A DNA stretch of 13,239 bases from JBEKHI01 sp050012355 (GCA_050012355.1 JBEKHI010000230.1:1-13239); one strand, 5' to 3'; counted from the stretch's first letter, positions 1-7,538 are shown. The notes: generated by a model not told the origin, from the sequence alone. Translations and numbers: made by a program.

Positions 1-717
1 ATGAGGGACCTGCTCGTGATCACCCCGTCACGGGGGCGCCCGCAGCGACTGCGGACGATGCTGGACGCTTGCCTGGAACTCTCTGGACCAGGCACGGACA
101 TCGCGATCGGCTGTGACGACGATGACGTGGACCGCTACCGGGAAATAGCCGCCCGCTTTGCCGACCGAGGGCACGTGCGGTGGTTCCGCGCGTCTCGCAT
201 CAGATGGGCGCGATGGACGAACGAGCTGGCTTCGCTCTACACACGGTTCGACGGAGAGCCGGTTCGCTACCGGGCGTTCGCGTCGCTCGGCGATGATCAC
301 ATCCCGCGAACCCAGGACTGGGACCGCCTCCTCCTGGAAGCGATCGACCGCATGGGCGGAACCGGCATCGCCTACGGCGACGACCTGAACGTGAGAGAGC
401 GCCTTCCTACCGCGGCGGTCATCTCCGCTGACATCGTGGAAGCGCTGGGGTGGATATGCGAGCCGTCCCTGCGCCACATGTACGCCGACAATGTATGGCG
501 CGACATCGGCCGCGGGGCGGAATGCCTCGCGTACCTCCCCGAAGTCGTGATCGAGCACGTCCACTGGAGGGCGGGGAAGGCGCCGCCCGACCGGGTGTAC
601 ATCGAAGCTGAGGAGTGCACGAATGCCGACAAGGCGGCATACGAGCGGTGGCGGGCGCAGCGGATGGCGGACGACGTCAAGAAGGTCCAGGCGCTACGGG
701 AGGCGATCCGGCCATGA
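1..717 (+). CDS. GT-A-type glycosyltransferase-like protein, coupled to eccC
   Basis: A 238-residue protein that opens with a nucleotide-sugar-transferase-like first strand (LLVITPSRGRPQRL, residues 4-17), followed by an acidic cluster (CDDDD, about 38-42) and a GDDH motif (residues 97-100) placed where GT-A enzymes carry the metal-binding DxD. A second acidic stretch (YGDD) and a HVHW motif near the C-terminal third resemble the late acceptor or metal-site elements of GT2-like enzymes. No membrane segment or signal peptide is seen, so it is probably cytoplasmic. The ATG is the first base of the window, so its ribosome binding site is not visible and a start further upstream cannot be excluded, although the protein begins just where the fold should. 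Its TGA overlaps the eccC ATG (ATGA at 714-717), so both are almost certainly on one transcript. Sugar donor and acceptor are unknown. The family call is by motif only. Confidence 0.72.
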   Translation: MRDLLVITPSRGRPQRLRTMLDACLELSGPGTDIAIGCDDDDVDRYREIAARFADRGHVRWFRASRIRWARWTNELASLYTRFDGEPVRYRAFASLGDDHIPRTQDWDRLLLEAIDRMGGTGIAYGDDLNVRERLPTAAVISADIVEALGWICEPSLRHMYADNVWRDIGRGAECLAYLPEVVIEHVHWRAGKAPPDRVYIEAEECTNADKAAYERWRAQRMADDVKKVQALREAIRP

Positions 718-3700
718 GCACGAAGCTGTTCCGGCGCGGAGCTCGCCGGATTCCACCCGAGATGCCGGGCGGAGAACTGCAATTGCAGGAGCCGCCGGTC
801 ATGCCGGAGGAGCCGAGTGGCAACCTTTCCCTCCTGCTGACGTTCCTGCCGATGGCCCTGGGCTCGAGCATGATGATCCTGATATTCGTGACCCCCGGGC
901 ACACCAGCGGCCCGATGATCTATCTGGCGAGCGGCCTGATGGTGGTCACCACGATGTCCATGATGTTCGGCCAGATGGGCCGCAGCAGCGGCACCCGTAA
1001 GCGCCGTACCAGGGGCGAGCGTCGCGACTACCTGCGCTACCTGACCCAGACCAGGCGGAAGGTACGGCAGCAGACGGCGCAGCAGCGCCAGGCGCTCGCC
1101 TGGACCCATCCCGAACCGCAGGGACTGTGGTCAGTGGCGATGAGCGCACGGCTATGGGAGCGGCGTCCGGCGCACCGGGACTTCGCCGAGATCCGGGTGG
1201 GTTCCGGGGAGCAACTGTTCGCCGTGAAGATCGCCCCATTGCAAACCAAGCCGGTCGAGGACCTGGAACCGCTGTCGGCCCGGGCACTGCGCCGATTCAT
1301 CCACGCCCACGCCACCGTGCCGGACCAGCCGATCGCGGTGTTCCTCCGCGCCTTCGCGATGATCCTGCTCTGCGGGGACCAGGCCCTGGCCCGTGGCCTG
1401 GCCAGGGCGCTGCTCACGCAGCTGTTCACGTTCCACTCCCCCGACGACGTCCGGATCGCCGTCTGCGCCGGCGAGCGGGCGGCTGACTGGGAGTGGGTCA
1501 AGTGGCTGCCCCACAGCCAGCACCCGGCGGTGGTGGACGCGGCCGGCCCGGTGCGGGCGCTGCGTCCCACGCTGGCCGAGGTCTGCGCGCTGTTCGGCGC
1601 CGAATTCGCCGGACGACCCCGGCATGAGCCAGGGGCGGCACCCAGCCGCGACGAGCCATTCGTGGTCGTGATCCTGGATGGCGGCGATATCGGCGGGGAA
1701 ACCCGCTTCTTCTCTGGCGGTTACCGCAACGCCCTGCTCATCGATGTGAGTATGACAATCCCCTGGCGGCATACCCGGCAGGTGCTGCGGCTCGATGTCA
1801 CCGCCGACAGGCTGGAGATGGTCCAGGCGGACCGGACGGGGAAGGAGATCCGCGACAGCCTGGGCCGACCCGACGAGCTGAGCCTGCCGCACGCGCGGGC
1901 GTGCGCCCGTATCATCTCGCCGTACCGGCTCGGCGTCACCACCGAGATCTCCGAACCGCTGGTGACCGACTTCGACCTGACCAAGCTGCTGGGCATCGAC
2001 GACGTGGCCACCTTTGACCCTCGCCCGCTGTGGTCCTCGCGGTCCGCGTTGGAACGACTGCGCGTACCGATCGGAATTGACCAGGATGGCCACCCGATCG
2101 AGCTGGACATCAAGGAATCGGCGCAGGGCGGGATGGGTCCGCATGGCGTGCTGATCGGGGCGACCGGCTCTGGCAAGAGCGAACTGCTGCGGACCCTGGT
2201 GCTGGCCTTGGCCATCACGCATTCCTCCGAGACGCTCAATTTCGTGCTCGTCGATTTCAAGGGCGGCGCCACGTTCATCGGGCTGGACAAGCTGCCGCAC
2301 ACCTCGGCGCTGATCACCAACCTGGCCGATGAGGTGCAGCTTGTCGCCAGGATGCAGGAGTCCCTGCAGGGGGAACTCATGCGCCGTCAGGAACTGCTCC
2401 GTCGCGCCGGCAACTTCAGCTCCGCATACGACTACGAGAAAGCACGCATGGCGGGCGCGCCGCTCGATCCGCTGCCCACGCTCTTCGTCATCGTGGACGA
2501 GTTCAGTGAGCTGTTGTCGGCGCACCGCGAGTTCATCGACATGTTCGTGATGATCGGCCGCCTGGGCCGCTCCCTCGCGGTGCACCTCCTGCTCGCCTCG
2601 CAACGCCTGGAGGACGGCCGGATTCATCAGCTGGAGTCGCACCTGTCCTATCGGATCGGGCTGCGCACCTTCTCCGCGATGGAATCCCGGGCGGTGATCG
2701 GCGTCCCGGACGCCTACCAGCTGCCGCCCCGGCCGGGTTCCGGCTACATGCGAACCGATGTGGACACCTTGATCAGGTTCAAGGCGGCGTATGTGTCGGG
2801 CGCGTACCGGCCGGCCACCACCGAGCGGCAGCGCCAGGAGGCCGTCCGCCACCTGGTCGTCCCGTATACCGCCGATTACCTGGCCCCTCGACTGCCTGAG
2901 CCACCGCCCGCCGCGGCCGGGCCGTCTGGCGAGGAGGCGGCCAGTGAACCCGGGGATGCTGGCGCCAACTCGCTGCTGCAGATGATGGTGGAACGGCTGC
3001 GGGACAAGGGACCGGGGGCGCACCAGGTCTGGCTACCCCCGCTGAACGCCTCGCCCAGCCTGGACGAGATCCTGCCCGCCCTGGAGCCGGTGCCAGGGCT
3101 AGGCCTGGCCCCCGTTGACTGGGCTGGCCGGGGCACGCTGGTCGCTCCCGTCGGCGTGGTGGACCGCCCGTTCGAGCAGGTGCGCGACCTCCTCATGGTG
3201 AACCTCTCCGGGGTCGGCGGTCACGTCGGGATTGCCGGGCGCCAGCAGGGCGGCAAGAGCACCCTGCTGCGCACGTTGCTGGCGAGCATCGCTCTCACTC
3301 ACACTCCGCAGCAGGCCCACATCTACTGCCTGGACATGGGCGGCGGCACCCTGGCATCGCTCAACGGCCTGCCGCATGTCGGCGACGTGGCCACCAGGCT
3401 CCAGGTCGACCTGGTCAACCGCATGATCGCGGAAATCATCTCCCTGGTGACCTGGCGGGAACGGCTGTTCACCCAGCACGGCATCCCCAACATGACCGTG
3501 TACCGGCAGGCTCGGGCGGCCGGGAAATTCCCCGAGGACAGCCACTGCGACGTGTTCCTCGCCATCGACGGCTGGGGAACGTTCAAGCATGATTTCGAGG
3601 CGCTGGAGGGGGCCTTGCGCCTGGTCCTGCCCCGGTCGCTGAATTACGGCGTGCACGTTGTCGTGTGCACCAACCGATGGTCGGAGCTGCACAGCTCGGT

Positions 3701-4700
3701 TCGCGACCAGCTCGGCACCCGGCTCGAACTGCGGCTCGGCGACGCGCTCGACTCCATCATCGACATCCGCACCGCGAAGAACGTACCGGAACTGCCGGGC
3801 CGGGGGCTTACCACCGGCAAGCTCCAGTTCCTCGCGGCGCTGCCGCGCATCGACGGGAGCAGCCAGCTGGCCGACCTGGAGGTCGGCGTCGCCTCGATGG
3901 TCCAGGTGGTCAGGGACCACTGGGACGGGCCCGACGCGCCTCGGGTACGGATGCTGCCAGACCGGCTTCCCGTCGGCCAGCTACCGCCACCCGAGGGCAA
4001 GGTCAAGGTTGCACTGGGCTGGAGTGAAACGGAGCTGGCGCCGGTATGGCACGATTTCTCGAACACCGCGCACCTCACTGTGGTCGGTGACACCGAGAGC
4101 GGGAAAACCAACCTACTGCGGGTGATCGCCCGGGCGGTCACCCAGTGCTACACCCCGGAGCAGGCCCGGATCCTGCTCGTCGACCTGCGCCGTGAGCTGT
4201 TCGACGTGGTACCTCAGGACTTCCGGCTCGGCTACGCGGTATCTGCCGCCGTCGCTGGCCAGATGGTCACCCAGGTCGTCGGTCAGTTGCGTGAGCGAGT
4301 GCCCGGACCGGACATAACGCCGGAGCAGCTACGCCGCCGGGACTGGTGGACCGGACCTGAGCTCTTCCTGCTCATCGACGACTACGACCTGGTGGCATCC
4401 TCTGCCAACAGTCCGTTCGCTCCGCTGATCGAATTCCTCCCGCAAGCCACCGACGTCGGGCTTCACGTCGTGATTACCCGCGGGGCCGCCGGTTCCGCGC
4501 GCACCGCGATGGACCCGGTGCTGCGGCGTCTCCAGGAATCCAACACCCCCGATCTCGCGCTGTCCTGCCCGCCCTCGGAAGGGCCGCTGCTCGGCAACGT
4601 CCGGCCCCGGCAGTTCCCGCCCGGCCGGGGCATGCTGCTCACCCGACGCCAGCACCTCGTGCTGCAAACCGGGTTCGTGGACGACGCCGGGGAGCAGTAA
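714..4700 (+). CDS. eccC: EccC, type VII secretion FtsK/SpoIIIE-family motor ATPase (fused EccCa-EccCb)
   Basis: This 1328-residue protein has the length and architecture of fused actinobacterial EccC. The N-terminus (RRIPPEMPGGE) is typical and leads into two membrane helices at about 38-60 and 67-87. Three FtsK/SpoIIIE ATPase domains follow. Walker A motifs are GATGSGKS (482-489), GRQQGGKS (842-849) and GDTESGKT (1125-1132). Walker B ends are D595-E596, D952-G953 and D1222-D1223. Only domain 1 therefore has the canonical Asp-Glu pair, and domain 2 lacks an acidic catalytic residue. In studied EccC proteins domain 1 is the active one, while the C-terminal domains bind substrate signal sequences. 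Known role: inner-membrane motor that recruits and drives WXG100-type substrates with EccB, EccD and EccE, none of which is here. The ATG at 714 is preferred over the 33-codon upstream extension because it has GGGAGG at 698-703 and couples to the preceding stop. Confidence 0.96.
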   Translation: MSTKLFRRGARRIPPEMPGGELQLQEPPVMPEEPSGNLSLLLTFLPMALGSSMMILIFVTPGHTSGPMIYLASGLMVVTTMSMMFGQMGRSSGTRKRRTRGERRDYLRYLTQTRRKVRQQTAQQRQALAWTHPEPQGLWSVAMSARLWERRPAHRDFAEIRVGSGEQLFAVKIAPLQTKPVEDLEPLSARALRRFIHAHATVPDQPIAVFLRAFAMILLCGDQALARGLARALLTQLFTFHSPDDVRIAVCAGERAADWEWVKWLPHSQHPAVVDAAGPVRALRPTLAEVCALFGAEFAGRPRHEPGAAPSRDEPFVVVILDGGDIGGETRFFSGGYRNALLIDVSMTIPWRHTRQVLRLDVTADRLEMVQADRTGKEIRDSLGRPDELSLPHARACARIISPYRLGVTTEISEPLVTDFDLTKLLGIDDVATFDPRPLWSSRSALERLRVPIGIDQDGHPIELDIKESAQGGMGPHGVLIGATGSGKSELLRTLVLALAITHSSETLNFVLVDFKGGATFIGLDKLPHTSALITNLADEVQLVARMQESLQGELMRRQELLRRAGNFSSAYDYEKARMAGAPLDPLPTLFVIVDEFSELLSAHREFIDMFVMIGRLGRSLAVHLLLASQRLEDGRIHQLESHLSYRIGLRTFSAMESRAVIGVPDAYQLPPRPGSGYMRTDVDTLIRFKAAYVSGAYRPATTERQRQEAVRHLVVPYTADYLAPRLPEPPPAAAGPSGEEAASEPGDAGANSLLQMMVERLRDKGPGAHQVWLPPLNASPSLDEILPALEPVPGLGLAPVDWAGRGTLVAPVGVVDRPFEQVRDLLMVNLSGVGGHVGIAGRQQGGKSTLLRTLLASIALTHTPQQAHIYCLDMGGGTLASLNGLPHVGDVATRLQVDLVNRMIAEIISLVTWRERLFTQHGIPNMTVYRQARAAGKFPEDSHCDVFLAIDGWGTFKHDFEALEGALRLVLPRSLNYGVHVVVCTNRWSELHSSVRDQLGTRLELRLGDALDSIIDIRTAKNVPELPGRGLTTGKLQFLAALPRIDGSSQLADLEVGVASMVQVVRDHWDGPDAPRVRMLPDRLPVGQLPPPEGKVKVALGWSETELAPVWHDFSNTAHLTVVGDTESGKTNLLRVIARAVTQCYTPEQARILLVDLRRELFDVVPQDFRLGYAVSAAVAGQMVTQVVGQLRERVPGPDITPEQLRRRDWWTGPELFLLIDDYDLVASSANSPFAPLIEFLPQATDVGLHVVITRGAAGSARTAMDPVLRRLQESNTPDLALSCPPSEGPLLGNVRPRQFPPGRGMLLTRRQHLVLQTGFVDDAGEQ

Positions 4701-4713
4701 ATCTCACTGAGAT
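4701..4713. promoter_or_regulatory. 13-bp palindrome directly after the eccC stop
   Basis: ATCTCA-C-TGAGAT is a perfect 6-bp inverted repeat around one central base, starting at the base after the eccC TAA. It is too short and has no T-run for an intrinsic terminator. It has the form of a small operator for the next gene (start at 4800), but no regulator is identified and chance is possible. Confidence 0.3.
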
Positions 4714-4748
4714 GGCCGATACCCAGGAAACCGGCGACTAGCCGAAGA

Positions 4749-4764
4749 TAGAGCTACATAGGAG
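4749..4764 (+). promoter_or_regulatory. Shared 16-bp upstream motif, copy 1
   Basis: TAGAGCTACATAGGAG lies 35 bp upstream of the sigma-like start at 4800. The identical 16 bases occur in reverse orientation at 6022-6037, upstream of the convergent glycosyltransferase gene. A GGCGAC-n3-CCG string precedes both copies, 17 versus 13 bp before AGAGCTAC. GGAAAC at 4726-4731 resembles an ECF-type -35 box, but no clear -10 follows at the right distance. It could be a regulator site, promoter core or terminal repeat; the sequence does not decide. Confidence 0.5.
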
Positions 4765-4787
4765 GCCGACGAGCGGGGAACGCGAGC

Positions 4788-4794
4788 GGAGGAA
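4788..4794 (+). promoter_or_regulatory. Ribosome binding site for the region-4 sigma-like gene
   Basis: GGAGGAA with 5 bp to the ATG at 4800 is a near-ideal Shine-Dalgarno. It argues that the short gene is translated from this start and is not merely the tail of a broken longer sigma gene. Confidence 0.7.
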
Positions 4795-4799
4795 GACGC

Positions 4800-5030
4800 A
4801 TGACGGTCGGCACGGTGGCAGACGGTCAGATCGGAAGGGCGGCCACCGCCGCGGAGGCGCGAGCCGCTCTGGCGGAGCTTAGCGCCGAGTACCGGCAGGT
4901 TATCGAGGAAATGTACTTCCAGGGCCGGTCGGTCGCTGAGACCGCCGAGGAGCTCGGGATCCCGGTGCGGACGGTCATCTTGCGCAGCTATCACGGGCTA
5001 CGCCGGCTGCGGGACGCGATGGATTGCTGA
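4800..5030 (+). CDS. Stand-alone sigma-70 region-4-like protein
   Basis: The 76-residue product is essentially one sigma region 4 (ECF type). The segment LAELSAEYRQVIEEMYFQGR (residues about 24-43) and the helix-turn-helix SVAETAEELGIPVRTV (44-59) match the usual ECF pattern of 'leucine-rich lead helix, Y-x-G-x-S, AE-LGIP-TV'. The recognition helix is then RTVILRSYHGLRRLRDAM, where typical ECFs have GTVKSRLYHALR. Region 2, needed to bind core RNA polymerase and melt the -10, is absent. Only 99 bp separate this start from the eccC stop and they encode nothing like it. A strong Shine-Dalgarno supports a genuine short gene. It may be a DNA-binding regulator, a partner of a split sigma factor, or a decayed sigma gene. 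A shared 16-bp motif upstream of this gene and the next suggests common control. Confidence 0.75.
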   Translation: MTVGTVADGQIGRAATAAEARAALAELSAEYRQVIEEMYFQGRSVAETAEELGIPVRTVILRSYHGLRRLRDAMDC

Positions 5031-5042
5031 CCGTCGCCCGGC

Positions 5043-5996
5043 TCACCTGCCTCGGATGAGCCCGCGGAGGAACGACTCCCACTGGGACGCGCGAAGTTGC
5101 CAGTTGTAGTGGGCATCGGCATAGGACTTCTGCGCCGCCAGTCGCGACCGTAGCCGCGGGTCCCCGGCTCGGACTGCATTGATGGCCTTCTTCAGCATGT
5201 CGTAGAAGACAACCGTGTGGCCGGTCGGGTCCTCCTGGTACTGGTACATCAGCGTCAGCCCGGCGGCCGTCTCGAAAAGCCCGCCAAAGTTAGAGTGGAC
5301 ACACGCCAGCCCCGCCGACATGGCCTCGATGAGCGCTAGGCAACCGGTCTCCATTTTGATCGAGGGGAAGGCGTGAATGTGCGAATTAACCAGTGCCTTC
5401 CGGGTCTGTTCGTTGGACACGGCGCCGTGGTACGTGACTCTGGGAACCTGTTGTAGCGCGTCGAAAAGCTGCTGGTACACCCCGTCCTCCCAGCCGTAGA
5501 GCCGGAAGGATGAGAAGACCTCAAGCTCTACATCGTCCCGTTCCTCGGCGATCTTCTTAAACGCGTGATAGAGGATGGCCAGCCCGCGCTCGGGGACGGA
5601 AGTGTAGACCAGCCGGATAGGGCGGTCGGCCGGTATCGGCTCGAAACGATCGTCGCCGACGGTCAGCGGCTCAATCGCGTTGTGCATCACCACACAGCGC
5701 GACCAGGGAATCCCGAAATGGTTGATGAAGCCCTGGGCCTGCCAGTTGCTGACGAAGACGATGCGATGAAACCTCCGCCACCCGCCGTTGGCAAGATCGG
5801 TAGACTCCACGGCCAGGTGGTGCAGATGACACCACAGGATCTGAATTTTCCCTGGCTCCTCTGGTTCCCGCTGGCTCATGTGTATCTGGAAATGGTCGAG
5901 CAGTTCCGCCGGCAGCCGCTCCTCTAGCCACCGGCCCATCAACTGGGTGCCGCCAGACGCTCGGTTACTGCCGGGGCTCCACGCTATTCCCCCCAT
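5043..5996 (-). CDS. GT4-family (GT-B fold) glycosyltransferase
   Basis: The 317-residue protein has the two Rossmann lobes of GT-B enzymes. The N-terminal lobe begins with the acceptor-side loop NRASGGTQLM and includes IVFVSNWQA and the interdomain HNAIEP. The C-terminal lobe starts at IRLVYTSVPERGL and holds the signature HAFPSIKMETGCLALIEAMSAG, whose E216-x7-E224 pair contacts the nucleotide-sugar in GT4 retaining enzymes. It is presumably cytoplasmic, with unknown donor and acceptor. The ATG at 5996 is preferred to the one at 6020: AGGAG at 6006-6010 is 9 bp from it, while the upstream ATG is only 1 bp from its GGAG. Its stop lies 12 bp from the convergent sigma-like gene, leaving no room for a terminator. 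G+C is low: 31 of 60 bases at 5341-5400 and 32 of 60 at 5521-5580, against 43 of 60 in an eccC sample (3061-3120), which suggests a different origin. Confidence 0.88.
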   Translation of the reverse strand: MGGIAWSPGSNRASGGTQLMGRWLEERLPAELLDHFQIHMSQREPEEPGKIQILWCHLHHLAVESTDLANGGWRRFHRIVFVSNWQAQGFINHFGIPWSRCVVMHNAIEPLTVGDDRFEPIPADRPIRLVYTSVPERGLAILYHAFKKIAEERDDVELEVFSSFRLYGWEDGVYQQLFDALQQVPRVTYHGAVSNEQTRKALVNSHIHAFPSIKMETGCLALIEAMSAGLACVHSNFGGLFETAAGLTLMYQYQEDPTGHTVVFYDMLKKAINAVRAGDPRLRSRLAAQKSYADAHYNWQLRASQWESFLRGLIRGR

Positions 5997-6021
5997 AGCA
6001 CATATCTCCTCTCCGACCATG

Positions 6022-6037
6022 CTCCTATGTAGCTCTA
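6022..6037 (-). promoter_or_regulatory. Shared 16-bp upstream motif, copy 2
   Basis: Read on the minus strand, this is TAGAGCTACATAGGAG, identical to 4749-4764, and ends 25 bp before the preferred ATG of the glycosyltransferase gene. The preceding minus-strand bases share GGCGAC-n3-CCG with copy 1. The two copies face each other across a 1.29-kb convergent gene pair. The same spacer (6038-6089) also precedes the plus-strand gene at 6090. Confidence 0.5.
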
Positions 6038-6089
6038 CGGTCGGTCGCCGCGCTAGGTTCGACTCGACCTGGGGCCTTAAAATGGATGT

Positions 6090-7232
6090 GTGCGGAATGC
6101 CATAGCTGACGACGGACGAGAAGAAGCTGACGACGGACGAAAAAATGAGGTCGTCCTGTCAGTTGCGATAATGACGCACCCCGAACGCTCAGGAAGAGCG
6201 CTCCAGCTAGCCTGGAAACACCCTGAATGGAATCTGTCTATCGTCTCCGATCCGTCCCCTGAGCAACGCCGCGGAGCGCTACGCACTGCCCGAGTCGCGT
6301 GGCGAACAGTCGCCCCTGGAGCCACTCATCATCTGGTTATCCAGGACGATGTGGATTTCCAGCCGAACTTCTTCGAGCAGGTGACCGCAGTGGCGGCCAG
6401 GCACCCGGGCAAGGCCCTCGCGTTCTTCGCCGAATGGGGCTGCAGGACCTCGAGCATGATACGGATAGCCGCGCTCCGCGGCGCGTCATGGGCCGAGGTT
6501 ATCGATGACTACATCCCGACCCAGGCCTTGCTGCTGCCCGCCGAGGCAGCCCGCGGGGCGGCTGAACACCTCGCGACGGTGGCCGACGACATGTCCGACG
6601 ACGGGGCCGTGCGCCAGTATCTCGTCATGGAGGACATTCCGATGCTGGTATCGGTGCCGAACCTGGTCGAGCACTTGGACCTGCAAAGCGTGAGTCGCAA
6701 TGGGTACATGGGACAGCGACGGGCCACCTGTTATTCGCGCGTCGCGGCGGTCGCCGGGCCCTACGGGGACACGGCCGTGACTGGCCTCACCCGGGTGCCC
6801 TATTACTCTTGGTGGAACAAACGCGCCGAGAGTTGCATCCGCGCGGACGCACATTCCCTCCTGTGGCGTGCCGTCCCGACCCCGGCCATGCTGTCCGACC
6901 TGCTGCGCGTGCCCGTTTGGTCCCTGGAGTCAGCCTGCACCGAGGGTGTGAGCGAGGTCAGCACCGACTTCCTGGAAGCCGGGCTAGTCGATGAGGAGAC
7001 CGTGCGCGGGCTGTGGTTTACCGCGTACGCACTCGGTATCCTGGCGGCCGGCGAGACTCCGCCCCCCTCCGGGGAGGTGCCCAGGTCACGGGCGGTCGCG
7101 CTCGCCCTCAAGTCCCTTGTCCCCGGGGCATTGCGCACCGTCCTGCAGCCAGCGGGCCTGGCACTGGCCAGTCAGGCCCTAGGCCCGGTCATGCACGCGG
7201 CGGTCCGCTCCGGGTATGCCCGGCTGCCCTAA
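6090..7232 (+). CDS. Putative GT-A-fold glycosyltransferase, unknown specificity
   Basis: The 380-residue protein has a GT-A-like beginning after a short acidic leader. LSVAIMTHPERSGRAL (about 23-38) is strand 1 with its nucleotide loop, LSIVSDPSP is the second strand, and LVIQDDVDF (about 82-90; D86-D87-V-D89) is a DxD-like metal site followed by FFEQV. MEDIPMLV and NLVEHL later resemble the acceptor-side and 'xED' elements of GT2 enzymes. The last ~150 residues are mostly helical and unrecognised. No signal peptide is apparent. GTG at 6090 is the only possible start upstream of the first strand, because a TAA lies in frame at 6078-6080. It has no Shine-Dalgarno, so initiation may be weak or leaderless. 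Codons for residues 6-17 carry a 21-bp tandem repeat. The gene points away from the minus-strand glycosyltransferase across a 93-bp spacer. Confidence 0.62.
   Translation: MRNAIADDGREEADDGRKNEVVLSVAIMTHPERSGRALQLAWKHPEWNLSIVSDPSPEQRRGALRTARVAWRTVAPGATHHLVIQDDVDFQPNFFEQVTAVAARHPGKALAFFAEWGCRTSSMIRIAALRGASWAEVIDDYIPTQALLLPAEAARGAAEHLATVADDMSDDGAVRQYLVMEDIPMLVSVPNLVEHLDLQSVSRNGYMGQRRATCYSRVAAVAGPYGDTAVTGLTRVPYYSWWNKRAESCIRADAHSLLWRAVPTPAMLSDLLRVPVWSLESACTEGVSEVSTDFLEAGLVDEETVRGLWFTAYALGILAAGETPPPSGEVPRSRAVALALKSLVPGALRTVLQPAGLALASQALGPVMHAAVRSGYARLP
6104..6140 (+). repeat. 16-bp direct repeat with 21-bp period inside the start of the 6090 gene
   Basis: AGCTGACGACGGACGA occurs at 6104-6119 and 6125-6140. 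The 21-bp period keeps the frame and gives a seven-residue repeat, ADDGREE then ADDGRKN. It lies before the first strand of the fold, so copy number could vary without harming the catalytic domain. Confidence 0.8.
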
Positions 7233-7415
7233 CCACGAGCGGGCGGCCACTCTCGCGCAATGATCGCGATCCTCGCGTCCCCGGTCAGTCATTCGGGAAC
7301 TCCTTGCCGATATCAAAACGACGATCTCGGGTCGGGCGGGTATCCGCCATACCATCGGTACGCCGTGAAGCCGCGCGGGATTCACCCCGCGGACATGAAC
7401 CCATTGCCGGCTCAG

Positions 7416-7448
7416 TCGCGTAGCCCTTTATGAACGGCGGCGCTGGGA
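7416..7448. repeat. 33-bp direct repeat, unit A
   Basis: Starts TCGCGTAGCCC, includes TATGAACGGCGGCGCTGGGA, and matches 7539-7571 with a single mismatch (T/A at the 13th base). It is the left part of a larger ~85-bp unit whose right end, around CCAACCTTCCGACCC, is repeated too. Period is 123 bp. Confidence 0.9.
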
Positions 7449-7504
7449 AGCCCCTCCCCCGCCAACGGAAGGCGCCCAACCTTCCGACCCAGCGTCGTCG
7501 TTTT
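7435..7504 (+). terminator. Large hairpin A followed by TTTT, probable plus-strand terminator
   Basis: Outer arms are CGGCGGCGCTGGG (7435-7447) and CCCAGCGTCGTCG (7488-7500); an inner perfect stem is CGGAAGG (7466-7472) with CCTTCCG (7480-7486). The two differences in the outer arm become G-U pairs in plus-strand RNA, but A-C mismatches in minus-strand RNA. TTTTG follows directly at 7501. It therefore fits an intrinsic terminator for the gene ending at 7232. The T-run is short, so strength is uncertain. Confidence 0.6.
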
Positions 7505-7538
7505 GTACATAATTTTTATGAACCCTTGTGTGGTTCGA

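Noticed and set aside
615..713. 33-codon N-terminal extension of eccC
   Set aside because: It overlaps the upstream gene out of frame and lacks EccC-like sequence; the coupled ATG at 714 has a ribosome binding site and a typical N-terminus.
1152..3023. Long antisense frame (623 codons) over eccC
   Set aside because: It mirrors a well-supported eccC; long antisense frames are normal in GC-rich DNA, and its residues show no family motif.
5997..6020. ATG at 6020 as start of the GT4 gene
   Set aside because: Its GGAG is only 1 bp away, whereas ATG 5996 has AGGAG at 9 bp and begins closer to the conserved fold.
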